Source: Chloroflexota bacterium
GTDB taxonomy: Bacteria > Chloroflexota > Anaerolineae > Anaerolineales > Villigracilaceae
Assembly (NCBI GenBank): GCA_016234555.1
Contig: JACRBJ010000065.1
Coordinates: 124,001-188,000, forward strand
Length of the DNA: 64,000 bases
Direction of reading: 5' to 3'
Part shown: positions 42,149-50,267 of the stretch, piece after piece
Layout of the letters: each line of letters begins with the position of its first letter
Position numbering within the stretch: the first letter of the stretch is position 1
The notes under the pieces: generated by a model
Told to the model about the DNA's origin: nothing
Databases searched by the model: none
What the model saw: the letters and a program-made list of their open reading frames with translations, nothing else
Translations under genes and position numbers: made by a program

Positions 42149-42190
42149 CCTCCCCCAAATTCGACGAACTTCAGTCGAATTTGGGGGAGG
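42149..42190. terminator. 17-bp convergent terminator
   Basis: CCTCCCCCAAATTCGAC (42149-42165) and its exact inverse (42174-42190) with an 8-nt loop lie between convergent genes. No clear T run; the stem is very stable. It may be repeat DNA used as terminator. Confidence 0.7.
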
Positions 42191-42200
42191 CAGGTGGGGG

Positions 42201-43811
42201 TCATTTCCCATCCAGCCACATATATCTTTCAATCGGGATGGTGATTGGGGTGAAGACAAATCCCTTCACATAGGGTTGCACCAGTTGATACGAAAGCGAG
42301 TGCGTGGTAAACAGCACGGGCGCGTCGTCCACGATCATCTGCTCGGCTTGCTGGTACATGGCGATGCGCTTTGTCACGTCGGTTTCGACGCGGGCCTGTT
42401 CGAGCAGGGCATCCAGCTCGGGGTTGGAGTAGCCGCCGTTGTTCTGGCTCGACCCGGTGTGGAAGAGAACATCCGCGAAGTTTTCGGGGTCGGGATAATC
42501 GGCGCACCAGCCGCCGCCGAAGATTTGTCCGTGGTTGCCCGAATAAATCTGCTGGTAGTAATAGTTGTATTCGATGTTCTCGACCTTGATGGTCACGCCG
42601 AGATTCTGCTCCCACATCTCAGCCATCGCCGCCACGTCGGGGCTGATGGAGCTGCCAATGCCGCCGTTGGTGTAGACGATGGGCGGAAGCCCCTCCGTGC
42701 CGCCGTATTTGGATTGTTTGAGCAGTTCGCGCGCCCCTTCGGGATCGTAGGGCAGACCCTTGAGCTGGTAGTTGAACCCAGGCAGACCGGGCGGGAAGGG
42801 ACCGATGGCGGGCAAAGCCTTTCCACGCAGGACGACATCGATATACCGCTCGCGGTCGAACGCCATCGAAAACGCCTTGCGGACGTTGATGTCGTCGAAG
42901 GGCGGCTGGGTGTTGTCGAAGACCACATAATCTGTGCAAAGATCGACGCCCGTCACCAGTTGATCGTGCAGCGGCTCGGTCGGGTCGAGGACGCGGTCGG
43001 CGTTGTAGGAGCCGACTCCCGCCATATCCACCTCGCCCGTTTCAAACAGGCGCAGGTCGTCGCCCGCGTAGAGTTTGGTCACCACGTACGGAATGGACGG
43101 CGCACCAAGATAGAAATCCTGGTTGGCTTCGTAAATAATGTACTCGAAGGAGCGCCATTCCTTCAACCGGTAGGGACCCGTGCCGTTGGGCGTCCGCACC
43201 CATTCTTCGCCGGTCTCCACGTTTGCCTTGTCCACCACGTAGGCAGTGGGGAAGGTCAGTTTCAGGATGAAATAGGGCTTGGGAGCGTCGATGGTGACTT
43301 GTAGCGAATGTTCGTCAATCGCTTTCAAGCCGCTGATATGGTCCGCCTGCCCGGCGTTCATCTCACGTACACCGACAATGTCACCGAGATAGGTCAACAC
43401 GGTGTCGGACTCAAGCTCGGGGCTGGCGGCACGTTCCCACGAGTAGATGACATCCTCCGCAGTGACCGCCCTGCCGTCGTGGAATTTGGCGTTCTCGCGG
43501 ATGTGGAAGGTGTAGACCGTGCCGTCGGGGCTGACCTCCCAAGTGTCGGCGAGGTCGGGGGTGAGATTCAATTGCGGGTCGAAGGAAACCAATCCGCTGA
43601 AGATGAGTTTGTCGCCCGAACTGTAGGTGGTGGCGGGATCGTAGTCGCGCAGGTTGGTGGATTCACCGCCGCTGTAGACGAGAGCCTGGTCGAGTGGAAC
43701 GTCAATTTGATAGGCGGGCGCTGCGTTTACACTGGAAGACAGCAGGAGAGAGGAAATCAGCGCAAGAAGGATGAAGGAAGTCAGGAAATGTTTTTTGAAG
43801 ATGTTACCCAT
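42201..43811 (-). CDS. Peptide/oligopeptide-type ABC transporter substrate-binding protein
   Basis: The protein has 536 aa, solute-binding family 5. A Sec signal peptide (FLTSFILLALISSLLLSSSVNA) precedes the mature protein. Family marks are LVSFDPQLNLTPDLADTWEV, FHDGRAVTAEDVIYSWERA, NVRKAFSMAFDRERYIDVVL and a C-terminal domain with YADYP-like WCADYPDPENF. It delivers peptides or related solutes to a permease, but no permease or ATPase is adjacent. The start overlaps the upstream gene by 8 nt. Confidence 0.9.
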   Translation of the reverse strand: MGNIFKKHFLTSFILLALISSLLLSSSVNAAPAYQIDVPLDQALVYSGGESTNLRDYDPATTYSSGDKLIFSGLVSFDPQLNLTPDLADTWEVSPDGTVYTFHIRENAKFHDGRAVTAEDVIYSWERAASPELESDTVLTYLGDIVGVREMNAGQADHISGLKAIDEHSLQVTIDAPKPYFILKLTFPTAYVVDKANVETGEEWVRTPNGTGPYRLKEWRSFEYIIYEANQDFYLGAPSIPYVVTKLYAGDDLRLFETGEVDMAGVGSYNADRVLDPTEPLHDQLVTGVDLCTDYVVFDNTQPPFDDINVRKAFSMAFDRERYIDVVLRGKALPAIGPFPPGLPGFNYQLKGLPYDPEGARELLKQSKYGGTEGLPPIVYTNGGIGSSISPDVAAMAEMWEQNLGVTIKVENIEYNYYYQQIYSGNHGQIFGGGWCADYPDPENFADVLFHTGSSQNNGGYSNPELDALLEQARVETDVTKRIAMYQQAEQMIVDDAPVLFTTHSLSYQLVQPYVKGFVFTPITIPIERYMWLDGK

Positions 43812-45177
43812 TGTTGCCTGCCTTTTTATTTTTCGAGCGGACGAAGAACACCAGCGCCGCGACGCCGATGACGATCAACAACGTCAGACAAATGCAGATC
43901 ATGGCGACGGTCAAAAAGAGGAACGTGTTGTCATCCTTTTTTTCGGGCGCGCTTGCGCCGTCAGATGAGGAGGTGGGGATGGCGTAGGGCGTGGGCGTTA
44001 CTGCCAGCGGAATCCCAGCCACCGGGACGTAGGTCGGGACAAAGGTCGGGGTGGGCATTGCCGTCGCCTGGGCGGAAACAGCCCGGGGCGCGGCTCCAAC
44101 GGATTTCCTCCAGGCGTCTTCCAAGCCGTCAGAGTCGAATCCATAAATTTCGAGCAGGGCATCGTCAACCGGTTTCGCATCCCGCAGGGCTTTGAGCAGT
44201 TCAGTCAGTTTTTCCTGCCCGTAGGTTTCGATGAGGAAGTTGGTGATGCTGTACGACTGGCTGTAGGAAAGGTTGGCTTTGTCGGGCAGTTCGGAGAAGC
44301 CGCCGTTGAGCGAGCGGACGGTGAGCAGGGTGTCACTGCTGATCGCCTGGTCGAGTTGGGCTTGCGCGCCGGAGTCCAGTTCGCCCTCGCTATACATGGC
44401 AAGACCTTCATTGAGCCAGGTGGGAACGTCACCGAGGCAGGAGAAGGTGAGATGCCCGACGAGGATGTGGGTGAGTTCATGGATGACGGTGTTCTTGTCC
44501 CATGCCGAATCGGATTGCGACACGCCCATGATGAAGATGTTGAATTCGGAGAAAGCCATGCCGCCCGTCCACGAGGGTTCGTAGAGAATGGCTTCCCGCA
44601 TGTCGTCATAGTTGGGATAGACGTACAGGTCGATGGGCGTGTCTGTGGTCAGTCCCGCCTGTTCCTTGTTGCGGCGCAAACCTTCGACGCCAGCGTCGAG
44701 CATGGTTTGGGCAAAGGCTTTGTCGTTGTCATACCAGTGCAGGCGCAGGTCGCCGCTGGTGATGGTCTGCCAATCGTGGACGTCATCGAGCCATGCCGCG
44801 GTTTGGATTTCAGTGGAGGATTCCTTCCCTGCCGAGTCGGTGTAAATCCAGCGCCACCAGATGGTTGCACCGGGCGGGAGCGAACCGCTCTGGCGCATGT
44901 CCCAGGTCCATTCCACGTTGACGGTTTTGCCGGGCGTGAAATCGGGATAGGATTTGGCAACCACCTCGCCGCAGGTCTGCTGGATGTTGCCGTATTCCAG
45001 CGTGATCGAGGCGATCTCCGAATCGGCGCTGATGGTGGCAGAGAAGGTCGCGGTGTTCGGAAAATCGAACTCGACCCGGTTATTGGTCACGTCTGTGTGT
45101 GGCGCGGCAAGAGCGGTTTGCGCGGGGGCGAGAAGGAAGACAGTTATCAAAAGAAGAGGGAGCCATTTTTTATTCAT
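43804..45177 (-). CDS. Membrane-anchored gluzincin (peptidase MA-like)
   Basis: The start at 45177 has AGGAG before it, and a clear signal peptide (WLPLLLITVFLLAPAQTALA). The protein has 457 aa. The outer domain holds the zinc motif HELTHILVGH at ~231 with the third ligand in WLNEGLAMYSE, the arrangement of peptidase-MA/M1-like gluzincins. The N-terminal third is an Ig-like beta domain (EIASITLEYGNIQQTCGEVV). A single C-terminal membrane segment (FLFLTVAMICICLTLLIVIG) anchors it. Coupled to the binding-protein gene downstream; a peptidase feeding a peptide importer is plausible. Confidence 0.85.
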   Translation of the reverse strand: MNKKWLPLLLITVFLLAPAQTALAAPHTDVTNNRVEFDFPNTATFSATISADSEIASITLEYGNIQQTCGEVVAKSYPDFTPGKTVNVEWTWDMRQSGSLPPGATIWWRWIYTDSAGKESSTEIQTAAWLDDVHDWQTITSGDLRLHWYDNDKAFAQTMLDAGVEGLRRNKEQAGLTTDTPIDLYVYPNYDDMREAILYEPSWTGGMAFSEFNIFIMGVSQSDSAWDKNTVIHELTHILVGHLTFSCLGDVPTWLNEGLAMYSEGELDSGAQAQLDQAISSDTLLTVRSLNGGFSELPDKANLSYSQSYSITNFLIETYGQEKLTELLKALRDAKPVDDALLEIYGFDSDGLEDAWRKSVGAAPRAVSAQATAMPTPTFVPTYVPVAGIPLAVTPTPYAIPTSSSDGASAPEKKDDNTFLFLTVAMICICLTLLIVIGVAALVFFVRSKNKKAGNNG

Positions 45178-45533
45178 AAAGTTGTTCTCCTTGTCTGGTC
45201 GGCATAATATACCGCACTCGGTCATGAATTGCGCTTTTTCTGAAGGGTGGAAAGCGCAATTCGATTATATATCATCAAATATAAATCACGAGTGTCGTTA
45301 CGGTTGAAATGCGACTAATTGGGCATCGGGTAATTTCCTCCCTGTGCTGGGGATGGCGGCTTGAGCGTGATCTGCCAGTAATATGAGCACGGTCAAGGTT
45401 TTGTCGCAATTGTGTCTCAGCCGCGTTCGACTTTTCAGAAAAGCAAAATTTTATAACGTCCCGCTTCACTTAAACTAAGGGACTATTAATGTCCACATGT
45501 AAAATGGATATATATTGTTACATTTCGCACATT

Positions 45534-45563
45534 TTGTGGTTAGACCCTAAAGGTTTCTATAAT
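45534..45563 (+). promoter_or_regulatory. Candidate promoter of the ccm cluster
   Basis: TTGTGG (45534-45539), 18-nt spacer, TATAAT (45558-45563). The -10 box lies inside the loop of the AGACCCTAAAGGTTT repeat. Confidence 0.45.
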
Positions 45564-45603
45564 CAACGAGGCTTTCGAGCCGCAAAGAAAACCTTTGGGG
45601 TCT
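45542..45603. repeat. AGACCCTAAAGGTTT dyad, copy 1
   Basis: AGACCCTAAAGGTTT (45542-45556) and AAACCTTTGGGGTCT (45589-45603) form 15-bp arms with one mismatch upstream of ccmE. The same arms occur downstream of ccmE at 46173-46233. Confidence 0.8.
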
Positions 45604-45631
45604 TTTAGACAATTTCTTTTTGGAGGCATTC

Positions 45632-46117
45632 ATGCAACGAACAAAATTCTTTCTCGGCGGTGCGCTGATTTTAGCGGCAGTGGTTTACCTGTTGGTCTCA
45701 TCCACGCAGGCGAGCGCTGAGTATTTCATGACCGTGGACGAGGTGAAAGCAAAGGGCGGTTCTGTCGTTGGCAAGAGCCTGCGGCTTTCGGGCGCGGTGC
45801 TGGGCGATACGATTCAGTACGATTCGCAAACCCTCGAACTGACCTTTGACATCGCCCATGTGGCGGGTGACAACACCGAAATCGAAGCGCAGGGCGGACT
45901 TGCTGAAGTCCTGTATCAGGCGGTCAATGATCCAACCCGACAACGGGTCACCATCCACTATGTCGGCGCCAAGCCTGACCTGCTCCGCAGTGAGGCACAG
46001 GCAATTGTGACGGGCAAACTCGGCGAGGACGGAGTCTTCTATGCGGACGAAATCCTGCTCAAATGTCCCACCAAGTATGAAGAGGCGGTTCCAGAACAAG
46101 CCGCTGCCGCGAACTAA
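45632..46117 (+). CDS. ccmE: Cytochrome c maturation heme chaperone CcmE, Cys type
   Basis: CcmE receives heme from CcmABCD outside the membrane and hands it to CcmF. The protein has 161 aa with one N-terminal membrane segment (FFLGGALILAAVVYLLVSS) and the OB-fold (LRLSGAVLGDTIQYD, VTIHYVGAKPDLLRSEAQAIVTG). Where E. coli has the heme-binding HxxxY, this protein reads CPTKY, the CxxxY form known from archaea and some bacteria. The start at 45632 has GGAGG; TTG 45620 is not supported. A terminator follows, so ccmE may be expressed apart from ccmF. Confidence 0.93.
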   Translation: MQRTKFFLGGALILAAVVYLLVSSTQASAEYFMTVDEVKAKGGSVVGKSLRLSGAVLGDTIQYDSQTLELTFDIAHVAGDNTEIEAQGGLAEVLYQAVNDPTRQRVTIHYVGAKPDLLRSEAQAIVTGKLGEDGVFYADEILLKCPTKYEEAVPEQAAAAN

Positions 46118-46125
46118 AAACGCAG

Positions 46126-46153
46126 CCTGACAGGTCATGTCCTGTCAGGTTTT
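46126..46153 (+). terminator. Terminator after ccmE
   Basis: CCTGACAGG (46126-46134), loop TCATGT, CCTGTCAGG (46141-46149), TTTT. It separates ccmE from ccmF, so either partial termination or a second promoter is needed. Confidence 0.75.
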
Positions 46154-46172
46154 ATTTCTAAGTGAACTTCAA

Positions 46173-46233
46173 AGACCCTAAAGGTTTTGACTAAAGTCAG
46201 CACGACATTAGGTAGAACAAACCTTTAGGGTCT
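46173..46233. repeat. AGACCCTAAAGGTTT dyad, copy 2
   Basis: Perfect 15-bp arms at 46173-46187 and 46219-46233. The loop contains GACTAAAGTCAGCACGACAT, related to the 41140-41191 palindrome, so two repeat families are nested. Confidence 0.8.
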
Positions 46234-46252
46234 CATTACCAAGGAAGAAACT

Positions 46253-48313
46253 ATGTTTGCAGAATTTGGATACGGAATTTTATTGGTAAGTTTCCTCGTC
46301 ACAGTGTACAGCCTGGTTTCGGCGGTGTATGGCGCCCTGGACAAATCTGCGGCGATGGTGGAAAGCGCGCGGCGCGGTATGTTGCTGGTGTTTCCATTGC
46401 TCACGCTTGCGGCGGCGACACTGGTTTATTTACTGGTCAACGACCACTATGAAGTCGCCTTCGTCTACGAGGTGACCAGCCGCAGTATGCCGACCTACCT
46501 CAAAGTGACAGCATGGTGGGGTGGACAGGCTGGCTCGCTGCTCTTTTGGGCCTGGCTGCTGGCGGCGTTCACGTCGGCCGTCACCATCCGCAAGTGGGAG
46601 CGCGACATCGAATTCCTGCCGTGGGTGATCGTGGTCAATTCCATCACGCTGATTTTCTTCCTCGGCATGGTGGTCTTTTACGAGAATCCCTTCACCCGTT
46701 TCTGGCTGGTCAATGGAAACGTGGAACCGCACATGTTTGCCCCTGCTGTCGGGACTCTCTTCGCCGCACCAGACGGCAACGGTTTGAACCCGCTTCTGCG
46801 CCACCCTGGGATGGTCATCCACCCGCCGATGCTCTACCTCGGATTCGTCTCCTACGTCATCCCGTTTTCCTTTGCGATGGCGGCTCTGATCACAGGTCGC
46901 ACCGACGACCGTTGGATTCGTCTCACCCGCCGCTGGTCGCTGTGGGCGTGGCTCTTCCTCTCCTTCGGACTCGTCCTCGGCGGACGTTGGGCGTATGACG
47001 TCCTCGGCTGGGGCGGATATTGGGGCTGGGACCCCGTCGAAATCGCGGCGTTCATGCCCTGGCTGACGGGAACCGCCTTCCTCCACTCGGTGATGATCCA
47101 GGAAAAGCGCGGCTTGCTCAAGCACTGGAACATGATCCTCGTCATCTTGACGTATGCGCTGGTGGTCTTCGGGACTTTTCTCACCCGTTCGGGTGTGTTG
47201 TCTTCCGTCCACGCCTTTGCCAACAGCCCGATTGGCCCTTTCTTCATGGGCTACGTTGCCCTGACTTTGATTGTCTCCACCGCCCTGCTGATCTGGCGCT
47301 GGCCCCTGCTTCAAGGCGAGACGGAGATGAAGTCCATGCTTTCGCGTGAGGCTTTATTCCTTTTGAATAACCTGCTCTTCATGAGCATTCTCGTGGTTTG
47401 CTTCTGGGGCGTGGTCTCGCCGCTGGCTTCCGAATTGTTCACCAACCAAAAGGTGACTCTCGGTCCGCCATTCTACGAGCGTGCCACGGCTCCGCTTTTC
47501 GCGGCGTTGATGTTCCTGATGGGTATCGCTCCGCTCTCAGCGTGGGGACATTCCACTGTTCAGACTCTTGGCAAGGCAATGTGGAAGTCCGCCCTCGCGG
47601 CCGCGATTCTGACCGTCGTCCTGTTCGTCACCTACACCCGGAACTACATCGCCCTGATCGGGTTCTTCCTGATTGCGCTGGTGCTCTTCGTCACCCTGCA
47701 GGAGTTCTGGCGGGCGGCGCGGGCACGTCAGAGGGCGCAGAAGGAAAACTTCTTTGTGGCGCTCTCCCGTCTGATGGGACGCAACCGCCGCCGCTACGGT
47801 GGATACACCATTCACGTCAGCATGATGCTGATGGCGATTGGCATCCTCGGCATCGAAGTCTTCCAGACCGAAACGCAGGGCGCGCTGGCTCAAGGTGAGC
47901 AGTTGAATATCGCCAATTACAGCGTCGAATACCGCGAACTTGCTTCGTGGGATGACGCAGGCAAGGGCGTGAACTTTACCCGCGCCGTCGTGGACGTGTA
48001 CGAAAACGGCATCTATCTTGGTCAACTCACCCCGCGCATCGATTACTACTTCGACTCACAGCAGAACATGACCATCCCCGGCAATCGCTCCACTTTGAGG
48101 GACGATCTCTACATCCTGCTGGTGGATTGGGAACCCGTATCCAATGCGGGCGCGACCTTCAAGGTCTTCGTCAATCCGCTGGTCAACTGGTTGTGGATTG
48201 GCAGCCTGCTCTTCCTCATCGGAATCATCTTCGCCGCCTGGCCCGACCGCGACCCTGCGGATGAACCCGTGAGAGTTTCGCAGAAGGTTAGACAGGCGAG
48301 TTCGGCGGATTAA
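46253..48313 (+). CDS. ccmF: Cytochrome c heme lyase subunit CcmF
   Basis: The protein has 686 aa and about 14-15 membrane segments. The tryptophan-rich heme-handling loop is GWGGYWGWDPVEIAAFMPWL at ~255, with conserved outer His residues (RHPGMVIHPPMLYLGFV; FLTRSGVLSSVHAF). It ligates heme from CcmE to apocytochromes together with CcmH. AAGGAAGAAA precedes the ATG. Length is typical. Confidence 0.95.
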   Translation: MFAEFGYGILLVSFLVTVYSLVSAVYGALDKSAAMVESARRGMLLVFPLLTLAAATLVYLLVNDHYEVAFVYEVTSRSMPTYLKVTAWWGGQAGSLLFWAWLLAAFTSAVTIRKWERDIEFLPWVIVVNSITLIFFLGMVVFYENPFTRFWLVNGNVEPHMFAPAVGTLFAAPDGNGLNPLLRHPGMVIHPPMLYLGFVSYVIPFSFAMAALITGRTDDRWIRLTRRWSLWAWLFLSFGLVLGGRWAYDVLGWGGYWGWDPVEIAAFMPWLTGTAFLHSVMIQEKRGLLKHWNMILVILTYALVVFGTFLTRSGVLSSVHAFANSPIGPFFMGYVALTLIVSTALLIWRWPLLQGETEMKSMLSREALFLLNNLLFMSILVVCFWGVVSPLASELFTNQKVTLGPPFYERATAPLFAALMFLMGIAPLSAWGHSTVQTLGKAMWKSALAAAILTVVLFVTYTRNYIALIGFFLIALVLFVTLQEFWRAARARQRAQKENFFVALSRLMGRNRRRYGGYTIHVSMMLMAIGILGIEVFQTETQGALAQGEQLNIANYSVEYRELASWDDAGKGVNFTRAVVDVYENGIYLGQLTPRIDYYFDSQQNMTIPGNRSTLRDDLYILLVDWEPVSNAGATFKVFVNPLVNWLWIGSLLFLIGIIFAAWPDRDPADEPVRVSQKVRQASSAD

Positions 48314-48317
48314 CAAC

Positions 48318-48376
48318 AAGTCAAAGGTCGAAAGTCGAAGGTCGTATGACTTTTGACCTTTGACTTTCGACTTTCT
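48318..48376. repeat. AAGTCAAAGGTCGAAAGTCG word dyad
   Basis: AAGTCAAAGGTCGAAAGTCG and following bases are mirrored by the inverse words TTGACCTTTGACTTTCGACTT (48353-48373 region) in the ccmF-ccmH gap. The element is a pile of small AAGTC/AGGTC words and ends at the ccmH ribosome binding site. Confidence 0.8.
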
Positions 48377-48385
48377 GGAGTTTAC

Positions 48386-48874
48386 ATGAGAAAGTATTTA
48401 TCCATATTTATCCTTTTGTTTTTGTTCGGCGGCTTGTTTACAACGACTGTCTTTGCCCAGAGCGGTACTCCCACCGATGACGAAGTGAATGCCATCGCAC
48501 ACAAGTTGTATTGCCCCGTTTGCGAAAGCACGCCGCTGGATGTTTGTCCCACGCAGGCTTGCAAGGAGTGGCGCGAGTTGATCCGCACCATGCTGGCGGA
48601 GGGCAAAACCGAGGATGAAATCCTCCAATATTTTGAAGACCAGTATGGAGCCAGGGTTTTGGCGGAACCTCCAAAGGAGGGCGGCTTCTTGTTGATCTAT
48701 CTCCTGCCGCCTTTGGTCATCCTGGCTGGCGCGGTTGTCCTCTTCCGCTCGCTGAAGGAGTGGACCAGGCCCAAAGCCGCCGCATCCGCTGCGGGCGGGC
48801 AGCAGGTCGAATCGTCCGCGAAAAAAGACGACTATGTGGCGCGTCTCGAAGAAGAGTTAAAGAAACAAAAGTAA
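48386..48874 (+). CDS. ccmH: Cytochrome c maturation thiol reductase CcmH/CcmL
   Basis: The protein has 162 aa from ATG 48386, with CTGGAG before it. A signal peptide is followed by the domain YCPVCESTPLDVCPTQACKE, with the CxxC that reduces the apocytochrome heme motif and two further Cys. DEILQYFEDQYGARVL is the family helix. A C-terminal membrane segment (LLIYLLPPLVILAGAVVLF) anchors it. The extra CPTQAC pair replaces the LRCxxCQxQSIADS pattern of proteobacteria. Confidence 0.92.
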   Translation: MRKYLSIFILLFLFGGLFTTTVFAQSGTPTDDEVNAIAHKLYCPVCESTPLDVCPTQACKEWRELIRTMLAEGKTEDEILQYFEDQYGARVLAEPPKEGGFLLIYLLPPLVILAGAVVLFRSLKEWTRPKAAASAAGGQQVESSAKKDDYVARLEEELKKQK

Positions 48875-48875
48875 C

Positions 48876-48969
48876 ATGTCGTTGCGAGCCGCCGTTCTTT
48901 GCGGCGAAGCAACCTCCTGTGATTGGGAGGCTGCTTCGGCAAAAGGCAGGAGCGCCTCGCAGCGACATC
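48876..48969. repeat. 94-bp ATGTCGTTGCGAG palindromic element
   Basis: Outer arms ATGTCGTTGCGAG and CTCGCAGCGACAT, inner arms GCGGCGAAGCAACCTCC and GGAGGCTGCTTCGGC, around TGTGATT. It fills the ccmH-ccmG gap. Elements of this word (GTCGTTGCGAG...CGAAGCAATCTCC) are dispersed repeats in many genomes (recalled, not searched). The folded RNA would be a long hairpin. Confidence 0.85.
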
Positions 48970-48987
48970 TCAACACGGAGAATGCAA

Positions 48988-49557
48988 ATGACCGAGGAAA
49001 CAACATACACAAAACGCGGCGTTCCGCTCTGGGCGCAGATTGTGATTTGGGCGGCCCTGATAGGGTTGCTGGTGCTGGTGGGATTTGGCTTGATGCGCGC
49101 GCAAAACCCGATGCTAAAAGAGGGCGAGCCTGTGCCCGATTTCGAGCTTGTTTTTTATGAAGGCTATGAGTACAACGGCGTGGAAAAAATGAAACTTTCC
49201 GACCTGCGCGGCAAGATCGTCATCGTGAATATTTGGGCGTCGTGGTGCAAGCCCTGCGAGCAGGAAGCGCCCGAACTCGAAGAAGCCTGGCAGTTTTACA
49301 AGGACGGCGGCGATGTGGTCCTGATCGGCGTGGACTATGTGGACACGCCCGCAGGCGCGCAAGGTTACCTCACAAAGTTCGACATCACCTTCCCCAACGC
49401 GCCCGATTTGAAGTCCAATATTTCGAGCATCCTCAACTTGAAAATGGGCGTGCCTGAAACCTACTTCATCGACCGCGAAGGTGTCCTGCGCCATGTGAAG
49501 GTGGGACCATTTATGTCGGTTAACGAAATCAAATCCGTTGTGGATAGCATCGACTAG
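48988..49557 (+). CDS. ccmG: Thioredoxin-like cytochrome c biogenesis protein (CcmG/ResA/TlpA type)
   Basis: ATG 48988 is chosen because GGAG stands 7 nt before it; the frame is open upstream through the palindromic element to 48760. The protein has 189 aa. One membrane segment (QIVIWAALIGLLVLVGFGLM) is followed by an outer thioredoxin fold with NIWASWCKPCEQEAPELEE (CxxC) and the cis-Pro at GVPETYFIDREG. It keeps apocytochrome Cys reduced for heme attachment. Confidence 0.92.
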   Translation: MTEETTYTKRGVPLWAQIVIWAALIGLLVLVGFGLMRAQNPMLKEGEPVPDFELVFYEGYEYNGVEKMKLSDLRGKIVIVNIWASWCKPCEQEAPELEEAWQFYKDGGDVVLIGVDYVDTPAGAQGYLTKFDITFPNAPDLKSNISSILNLKMGVPETYFIDREGVLRHVKVGPFMSVNEIKSVVDSID

Positions 49558-49567
49558 GAAATACCAA

Positions 49568-49630
49568 AGACCTGACAGGTTTCCAAAGGTATCTTGTAGG
49601 GCAAATCGTCTTCATGAAACCGGTCAGGTC
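49568..49630. repeat. GACCTGACAGGTTTC dyad
   Basis: GACCTGACAGGTTTC (around 49570-49586) faces GAAACCGGTCAGGTC (around 49616-49630). It lies between ccmG and the CcmI-like gene. The CCTGACAGG core also makes the ccmE terminator. Confidence 0.7.
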
Positions 49631-49661
49631 CAACTCTGTGATACCCTAAGGCAACTCAACA

Positions 49662-50183
49662 ATGCAAATCAGTTCAATCCTTCTCATCCTCGCCGTCTTT
49701 GTCATGGTCGGCGCGTATTTATACCTGCCGTTCATGGCGAAAAGCCGCCGCATGCGAAGCGGCGCCGGCGAAACGCACGAAGTCTCGGCGCTCAAAGCGG
49801 AGCGTGACCGCGTCATCAACTCTTTGCAGGAACTCGACTTCGATTTCAATCTCGGCAAGATTCCCGAAGGCGAATATCCCGACCAGCGCGCCGCCCTCCT
49901 TCAAAAAGGCGCGAACATTTTGCGCCGGCTCGATGAACTGGCTCCCGCCGCAATGTCCGCGGTCAACGCCGAGGCGCGGATCGAGAAAGCCACCGCCGCG
50001 GGTCGCGCCGACGCGAGCGCAAAACCGTCCTTTGCCGCCGACACCGACGATGACCTCGAAGCCATGATCGCCGCCCGCCGCCGAAACCAAAAGAGCAAGT
50101 CGGCTGGATTCTGCCCGAAGTGCGGCAAGCCAGTGCTGGTCACGGATAAGTTCTGCCCCGCGTGCGGGAAATCGCTGAGCTAA
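49662..50183 (+). CDS. CcmI-like membrane protein with C-terminal zinc ribbon
   Basis: The protein has 173 aa. One N-terminal membrane segment (SSILLILAVFVMVGAYLYLP) and the helical stretch LKAERDRVINSLQELDFDFN followed by GKIPEGEYPDQRAALLQ match the CcmI N-terminus. A variable linker and a zinc ribbon (FCPKCGKPV...FCPACGKSLS) follow in place of the CcmI TPR domain. Location inside the ccm cluster supports a maturation role. Confidence 0.8.
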   Translation: MQISSILLILAVFVMVGAYLYLPFMAKSRRMRSGAGETHEVSALKAERDRVINSLQELDFDFNLGKIPEGEYPDQRAALLQKGANILRRLDELAPAAMSAVNAEARIEKATAAGRADASAKPSFAADTDDDLEAMIAARRRNQKSKSAGFCPKCGKPVLVTDKFCPACGKSLS

Positions 50184-50184
50184 T

Positions 50185-50250
50185 GTAGAATGCAGAATGA
50201 TGAATGATGAATTTCAATTCTGCATTCCGCACTCTTCATTCTGCATTTTT
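50185..50250. repeat. ATTCTGCATT / AATGCAGAAT word dyad
   Basis: AGAATGCAGAATGATGAATG and following bases are mirrored by CAATTCTGCATTCCGCACTC and TTCATTCTGCATT. The same CATTCTGCATTCCG word is inside mutL at 7659-7690. Confidence 0.8.
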
Positions 50251-50267
50251 ATAAGGAAATCGAATTC

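Larger units (their letters stand above)
45178..45631. other. 454-nt divergent intergenic region between peptidase and ccm cluster
   Basis: Contains a 12-bp inverted repeat GAATTGCGCTTT (45226-45237) / AAAGCGCAATTC (45251-45262) just upstream of the minus-strand peptidase, possibly an operator, and the ccmE promoter and repeat described separately. No gene seen in the AT-rich middle. Confidence 0.5.

Noticed and set aside
42276..43304. 342-codon plus-strand frame
   Set aside because: Antisense to the solute-binding protein gene, whose family signatures are unambiguous.
46430..47314. 294-codon minus-strand frame
   Set aside because: Antisense to ccmF; composition is charged and low-complexity, as expected for the complement of a membrane protein gene.
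48760..48987. N-terminal extension of CcmG
   Set aside because: It overlaps ccmH and the 94-bp palindromic element and is Arg-rich nonsense; ATG 48988 has a proper site.
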